Source of the DNA: Alphaproteobacteria bacterium
Lineage (GTDB): Bacteria > Pseudomonadota > Alphaproteobacteria > Ferrovibrionales > Ferrovibrionaceae
Length of the DNA stretch: 36,511 bases
Assembly (NCBI GenBank): GCA_947473805.1
Contig: CANJGB010000032.1
Span: 1-36,511 of the forward strand
Direction of reading: 5' to 3'
A program made the position numbers and the translations under genes. The notes under the pieces were generated by a model. It was given only the letters and a program-made list of their open reading frames with translations. It made no database searches and had not been told where the DNA came from. The first letter of the stretch is position 1, and each line of letters starts with the position of its first letter. Below are positions 33,675-36,511 of this stretch, piece after piece.

Positions 33675-34706
33675 ATGACTGACCGAACATTGCCGGACGC
33701 GCCTGGCCCAACCAAACGGGCAAGCTTTCTTGCCCGCCTCGGCCGCGGCCTCGTGACCGGCGCGGCCGATGACGACCCCAGCGGCATTGCCACCTACAGC
33801 CAGGTTGGCGCGCAGTTCGGCTACGGCCTGACGTGGACCATGCTGTTCAGCTTTCCGCTCATGGCAGTTATCCAGGAGATCAGCGCACGGATCGGCAGCG
33901 TAACGGGGTTCGGCATTGCGCAGAACCTGCGCCGCCACTACTCGCCATGGATCCTGCGCGGTGTCGTGCTGCTGCTGGTCGCGAACGTGATCAACCTCGG
34001 CGCCGATCTCGGCGCCATGGGCGCGGCTTTGGGGCTGCTCATCGGCGGTCCTGAACTGCTCTACGCAGCCCTGTTTGGCGTTGTCTGCATTCTGCTCGAA
34101 GTCTTCATCAGCTACGCCCGCTACGCGGCCGTACTCAAATGGGCCACGCTGTCGCTATTCGCCTATGTGGCGGTGGTGTTCGCGGCACATGTGCCGTGGG
34201 GACATGCGCTGTACAGCACCTTCGTGCCGGTTCTCGTGTTCGATGGCGCCCATGCCATGGCAATGGTGGCCATTCTCGGCACCACGATCAGCCCCTACCT
34301 GTTCTTCTGGCAGGCGGGACAGGAGGTGGAGGAACAGCACCGGCGGCACGTGAAGCCGTTGTGCGTCACGCCGCGCCGCGCGGGACCCGAACTATCCCGC
34401 ATCCGGATCGACACGATCACGGGGATGGGGATTTCCAACCTCGTCGCCATCTTCATCATCTTCGCCACCGCGGCGACGCTGATCGGCGTCGCACTGAACT
34501 TCAGTTCCATCGACCCGATCCGGGCGCTGTACTGGAGCGCCGTCGTCAACGGGGTGCTTTCAGCCCCGCTGATGGCGGTGATGATGGTGATCGCCGTCAA
34601 CCCGCGCATCATGGGCCGGCTGACGCTGCCGTGGCCCATGGTGGTGATGGGATGGCTGGCGACGGCCGTCATGGCGCTGGTTACGGTGGGTTTCTTCGCC
34701 ATCTGA
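33675..34706 (+). CDS. Nramp-related divalent metal transporter with apparent internal deletion
   Basis: A 343-residue membrane protein of the Nramp superfamily, NRMT-like branch. GAADDDPSGIATYSQVGAQF (residues 29-48) is the first-helix metal site of this branch, where classical Nramp has DPGN. TTISPYLFFWQ marks helix 6. Related proteins, as I remember them, are about 420 residues long. Between ATAATL (264-269) and GVALNFSSIDPI they carry about 75 additional residues with two more helices (the TGLLAVPVLAGSAAY region). These are missing, and the flanks are joined in frame near 34463-34495. The rest looks normal to the C-terminus. The gene might be non-functional or have altered function. Confidence 0.85.
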   Translation: MTDRTLPDAPGPTKRASFLARLGRGLVTGAADDDPSGIATYSQVGAQFGYGLTWTMLFSFPLMAVIQEISARIGSVTGFGIAQNLRRHYSPWILRGVVLLLVANVINLGADLGAMGAALGLLIGGPELLYAALFGVVCILLEVFISYARYAAVLKWATLSLFAYVAVVFAAHVPWGHALYSTFVPVLVFDGAHAMAMVAILGTTISPYLFFWQAGQEVEEQHRRHVKPLCVTPRRAGPELSRIRIDTITGMGISNLVAIFIIFATAATLIGVALNFSSIDPIRALYWSAVVNGVLSAPLMAVMMVIAVNPRIMGRLTLPWPMVVMGWLATAVMALVTVGFFAI

Positions 34707-34738
34707 GGCGGGCAGAAAGGACTGGATGCGGCCGCTAT

Positions 34739-34757
34739 GCTGACACAAAATGTCAGC
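34739..34757. promoter_or_regulatory. WYL-regulator operator, copy 1 (GCTGACA-N5-TGTCAGC)
   Basis: A perfect inverted repeat with seven-base arms and the spacer CAAAA, 23 bases ahead of the regulator start. The same repeat, CTGACA-N5-TGTCAG, occurs again ahead of the VOC gene. The arm CTGACA could serve as a -35 element, so bound protein would block the promoter. Confidence 0.65.
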
Positions 34758-34780
34758 TATGCCGAATTCAGGACGTCATC

Positions 34781-35470
34781 GTGTCACGCGCCCAACGCCT
34801 GCTTGATCTGATTCAGTTGTTCCGGCGCCACCGCGGACCGGTCAGCGGCGGAGCCATGGCCGATGAACTGGGCGTGTCACTTCGTACGGTCTATCGCGAC
34901 ATTGCGACGCTGAAAGGCCAGGGCGCAGCCATCGATGGCGAACCGGGCATCGGCTATGTGCTGCGGCCCGGCTTCATGCTGCCGCCGCTGATGTTCTCGG
35001 AGGAGGAGATAGAGGCGCTCGTCCTGGGCTCACGCTGGGTTGCGCAGCGGGCGGACGACCCCCTGGGCAAGGCCGCGCACAACGCGCTGGCCAAGATCGC
35101 CGCCGTCCTGCCGCGCGACCTGAAGGACAATCTCGACAATTCATCCCTGCTGGTCGGGCCGGGCGAAAAGCTGGCGACCGGCACCGTCCACATCCAGGCC
35201 GTTCGGCAAGCGATCCGTACCGAGCACAAACTGCGCATCGATTATCGGGACGGCAATGGCAAGGTGACGCGGCGCCTCATCTGGCCCTTCGCCATGGGTT
35301 TCTTCGACAAGGTGCGTGTCGTGGTGGCGTGGTGCGAGCTGCGCCAAGGCAACCGCCATTTCCGGGCGGATCGCATCGTGGCGCTGAAATCTTCAGTGCG
35401 AAAGTATCCCCGTCGGCGACTGGCGCTGCTGAAAGAGTGGCGGGAAAGCGAGAATATATCGCCGCAGTGA
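34781..35470 (+). CDS. YafY-type WYL-domain transcriptional regulator
   Basis: A 229-residue regulator. The N-terminal helix-turn-helix covers SRAQRLLDLIQLFRRHRGPV and then ADELGVSLRTVYRDIATLKGQG (residues 2-48). It is followed by GIGYVLRPGFMLPPLMFSEEE and a C-terminal WYL-type domain, with LRIDYRDGNGK and the IWPFAMGFFDKVRVVVAWCELR strands. The start is GTG 34781, with AGGA upstream, because family similarity begins exactly there. The frame is open further up through the Nramp gene. Perfect inverted repeats before this gene and before the VOC gene suggest autoregulation and control of the VOC gene. Its inducer is unknown. Confidence 0.88.
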   Translation: MSRAQRLLDLIQLFRRHRGPVSGGAMADELGVSLRTVYRDIATLKGQGAAIDGEPGIGYVLRPGFMLPPLMFSEEEIEALVLGSRWVAQRADDPLGKAAHNALAKIAAVLPRDLKDNLDNSSLLVGPGEKLATGTVHIQAVRQAIRTEHKLRIDYRDGNGKVTRRLIWPFAMGFFDKVRVVVAWCELRQGNRHFRADRIVALKSSVRKYPRRRLALLKEWRESENISPQ

Positions 35471-35473
35471 CCG

Positions 35474-35490
35474 CTGACAAAAACTGTCAG
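35474..35490. promoter_or_regulatory. WYL-regulator operator, copy 2 (CTGACA-N5-TGTCAG)
   Basis: A perfect inverted repeat with six-base arms and the spacer AAAAC, in the 62-bp gap between the regulator and the VOC gene. Both arms are identical to those of the repeat at 34739-34757. Confidence 0.65.
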
Positions 35491-35532
35491 TATCAGACTT
35501 TAGGTTCTGCCCTATCGAAAAGGGAGAACACC

Positions 35533-35914
35533 ATGTCGCACACCGCACCGAAATTCAGCATTGCCCTGCTTTATGTCGGCAACCCACCCGACAGCGCCCA
35601 CTTCTATGCCGGCCTGCTGGGCCGCGAGCCGGTCGAAACATCGCCCACCTTCGCGATGTTGCCGCTAGAGGGCGGCATCATGCTGGGCCTGTGGAAGCGG
35701 CAGGGGGTTGGAGCCCGCCGCGACCGCACCGGCCGGTGGCAGCGAGATCGCCTTTACCGTCGTCGATGCCGAGACTGTGCGCGCCACCCATGCAGCGTGG
35801 CAGGCGCGCGGCCTTGCCATTGCCCAGGCGCCGGTCGAACTGGATTTCGGCCACACCTTCGTGGCGCTGGACCCCGACGGCAACCGCTTGCGGGTTTTCG
35901 CACCGGCGCCATAA
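35533..35914 (+). pseudogene. VOC (glyoxalase/bleomycin resistance fold) protein with a single-base frameshift
   Basis: A VOC-superfamily gene of about 126 residues, read in two frames. The first frame gives ATG 35533, KFSIALLYVGNPPDSAHFYAGLLG and GGIMLGLWKRQG. Family similarity then continues in the next frame (EPAATAPAGGSEIAFTVVDA, then FGHTFVALDPDGNRLRVFAP) to TAA 35912-35914. The shift coincides with five G residues at 35703-35707, where one extra base explains it. The start has AGGGAG at six bases. The DPDGNRLRVF ending is the usual VOC C-terminal strand. It may be a real inactivation, a slippage site or a sequencing error. Confidence 0.75.
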
Positions 35915-35918
35915 AGAA

Positions 35919-35944
35919 ATGGGGCTGCCCGAAGGCAGCCCCAT
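35919..35944. terminator. Bidirectional terminator between the VOC gene and groEL
   Basis: An 11-bp perfect stem, ATGGGGCTGCC paired with GGCAGCCCCAT around CGAA. On the minus strand it is followed by TTCTTTAT, giving groEL a near-typical intrinsic terminator. It also lies 4 bases after the VOC stop. Confidence 0.75.
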
Positions 35945-35973
35945 CCCAAAGCGTAAGTGCCTGAAAGGCTGGA

Positions 35974-36511
35974 CTAGAAGTCCATACCGCCCATGCCGCC
36001 CATCCCGCCCATGCCACCGCCGCCCGGCATCGGCGAGCCCTTGGGCTCCGGACGCTCGGCGACCATGGCCTCGGTCGTGATCAGCAGGCCGGCGATCGAC
36101 GCCGCGCCCTGCAGGGCGATGCGCACCACCTTCGTCGGGTCCACGATGCCGGTCTTGATCAGATCGACATACTCGCCGGACTGGGCGTTGTATCCCCACG
36201 TCGTGCTCTTCGATTCCAGCAGCTTGCCGGCGACGACCGAACCGTCGACGCCCGCATTCTCGGCGATCTGCCGCACCGGCGCCTGCAGCGCGCGGCGGAC
36301 GATGTCGACGCCGACCTTCTGGTCGGCATTGGAGCCCTTCATGCCTTCGAGAGCGCGGATGGCGTAGATCAGGGCGGCGCCGCCGCCCGGAACGATGCCT
36401 TCCTCGACCGCGGCCTTGGTGGCGTGCATCGCGTCGTCGACGCGATCCTTGCGCTCCTTGACCTCGACCTCGGTGGCGCCGCCGACCTTGATCACCGCAA
36501 CACCGCCGGCC
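35974..36511 (-). CDS. groEL: GroEL chaperonin, C-terminal part (continues beyond window)
   Basis: The last 178 residues of Gro[23 protein letters not shown], the [20 protein letters not shown] block with [38 protein letters not shown] and the C-terminal GGM repeat tail ending GGMDF are all typical. The gene is cut by the right edge of the window. The tail is of the standard cavity-filling type, and nothing in the visible part is unusual. A hairpin with a T-rich tract follows the stop. Confidence 0.96.
   Translation of the reverse strand, partial: AGGVAVIKVGGATEVEVKERKDRVDDAMHATKAAVEEGIVPGGGAALIYAIRALEGMKGSNADQKVGVDIVRRALQAPVRQIAENAGVDGSVVAGKLLESKSTTWGYNAQSGEYVDLIKTGIVDPTKVVRIALQGAASIAGLLITTEAMVAERPEPKGSPMPGGGGMGGMGGMGGMDF

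Noticed and set aside
31708-33678. Very long open plus-strand frame of 656 codons
   Set aside because: It lies opposite the D-2-hydroxyacid dehydrogenase and 3-hydroxybutyrate dehydrogenase genes, whose motifs are complete. Its translation shows no family features and is a high-GC shadow.
35977-36040. Short tandem repeat of GGCATG-like units
   Set aside because: This encodes the normal GGM tail of GroEL and is not a CRISPR or mobile repeat.

Overview
The window is GC-rich, gene-dense bacterial DNA, most likely from an alphaproteobacterium. The support is a direct-repeat SOS box of the alphaproteobacterial LexA type (GTTC-N7-GTTC) in front of an imuA-imuB-dnaE2 mutasome, plus the mixture of single-gene solute-binding proteins, IclR/GntR regulators and acyl-CoA catabolic genes usual in soil Rhodospirillales/Hyphomicrobiales-like bacteria. 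Genus cannot be read from the sequence. No tRNA, rRNA or CRISPR array was seen.

Left end (1-5519): a probable transposase tail and insertion-element end abut a 3' remnant of a xanthine dehydrogenase-type gene. A cyclase-family hydrolase converges on it. A GntR/FCD regulator is followed by an operon of one luciferase-like (LLM) flavin oxidoreductase and two acyl-CoA dehydrogenases, whose promoter overlaps a palindrome. 5523-10904 is the SOS mutagenesis cassette dnaE2-imuB-imuA on the minus strand, with a LexA box over its promoter.

Middle (10993-20465): a catabolic block. Minus-strand genes are a Bug-type binding protein, a thiolase-like protein and a DUF35/OB-fold partner, then an alpha/beta hydrolase and two more LLM oxidoreductases. 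Two translationally coupled IclR regulators, an SDR dehydrogenase and a third IclR regulator follow. A 15-bp imperfect palindrome (TTCCG-N5-CAGAA) lies just downstream of the -10 box both of the hydrolase/LLM operon and of the third IclR gene, tying this regulator to that operon although they are 5.6 kb apart.

Right part (20592-36511): a six-helix membrane adenylate cyclase with GAF and PAS domains, a FadL porin, an orphan molybdopterin subunit of the xanthine dehydrogenase family, an amidohydrolase with an NMT1-type binding protein, queC, a branched-chain-amino-acid-type binding protein, a D-2-hydroxyacid dehydrogenase, 3-hydroxybutyrate dehydrogenase, an Nramp-related transporter that seems to lack two helices, a WYL regulator with a frameshifted VOC gene that share an operator, and the 3' end of groEL.

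Taken together the LLM oxidoreductases, hydrolase, thiolase/DUF35 pair, acyl-CoA dehydrogenase pair, SDR, FadL and binding proteins look like uptake and ring- or side-chain degradation of an unidentified hydrophobic substrate. That pathway reading is inference. The best-supported new observations are the shared IclR-type operator, the duplicated WYL operator, the apparent internal deletion in the Nramp gene and the single-base frameshift in the VOC gene.
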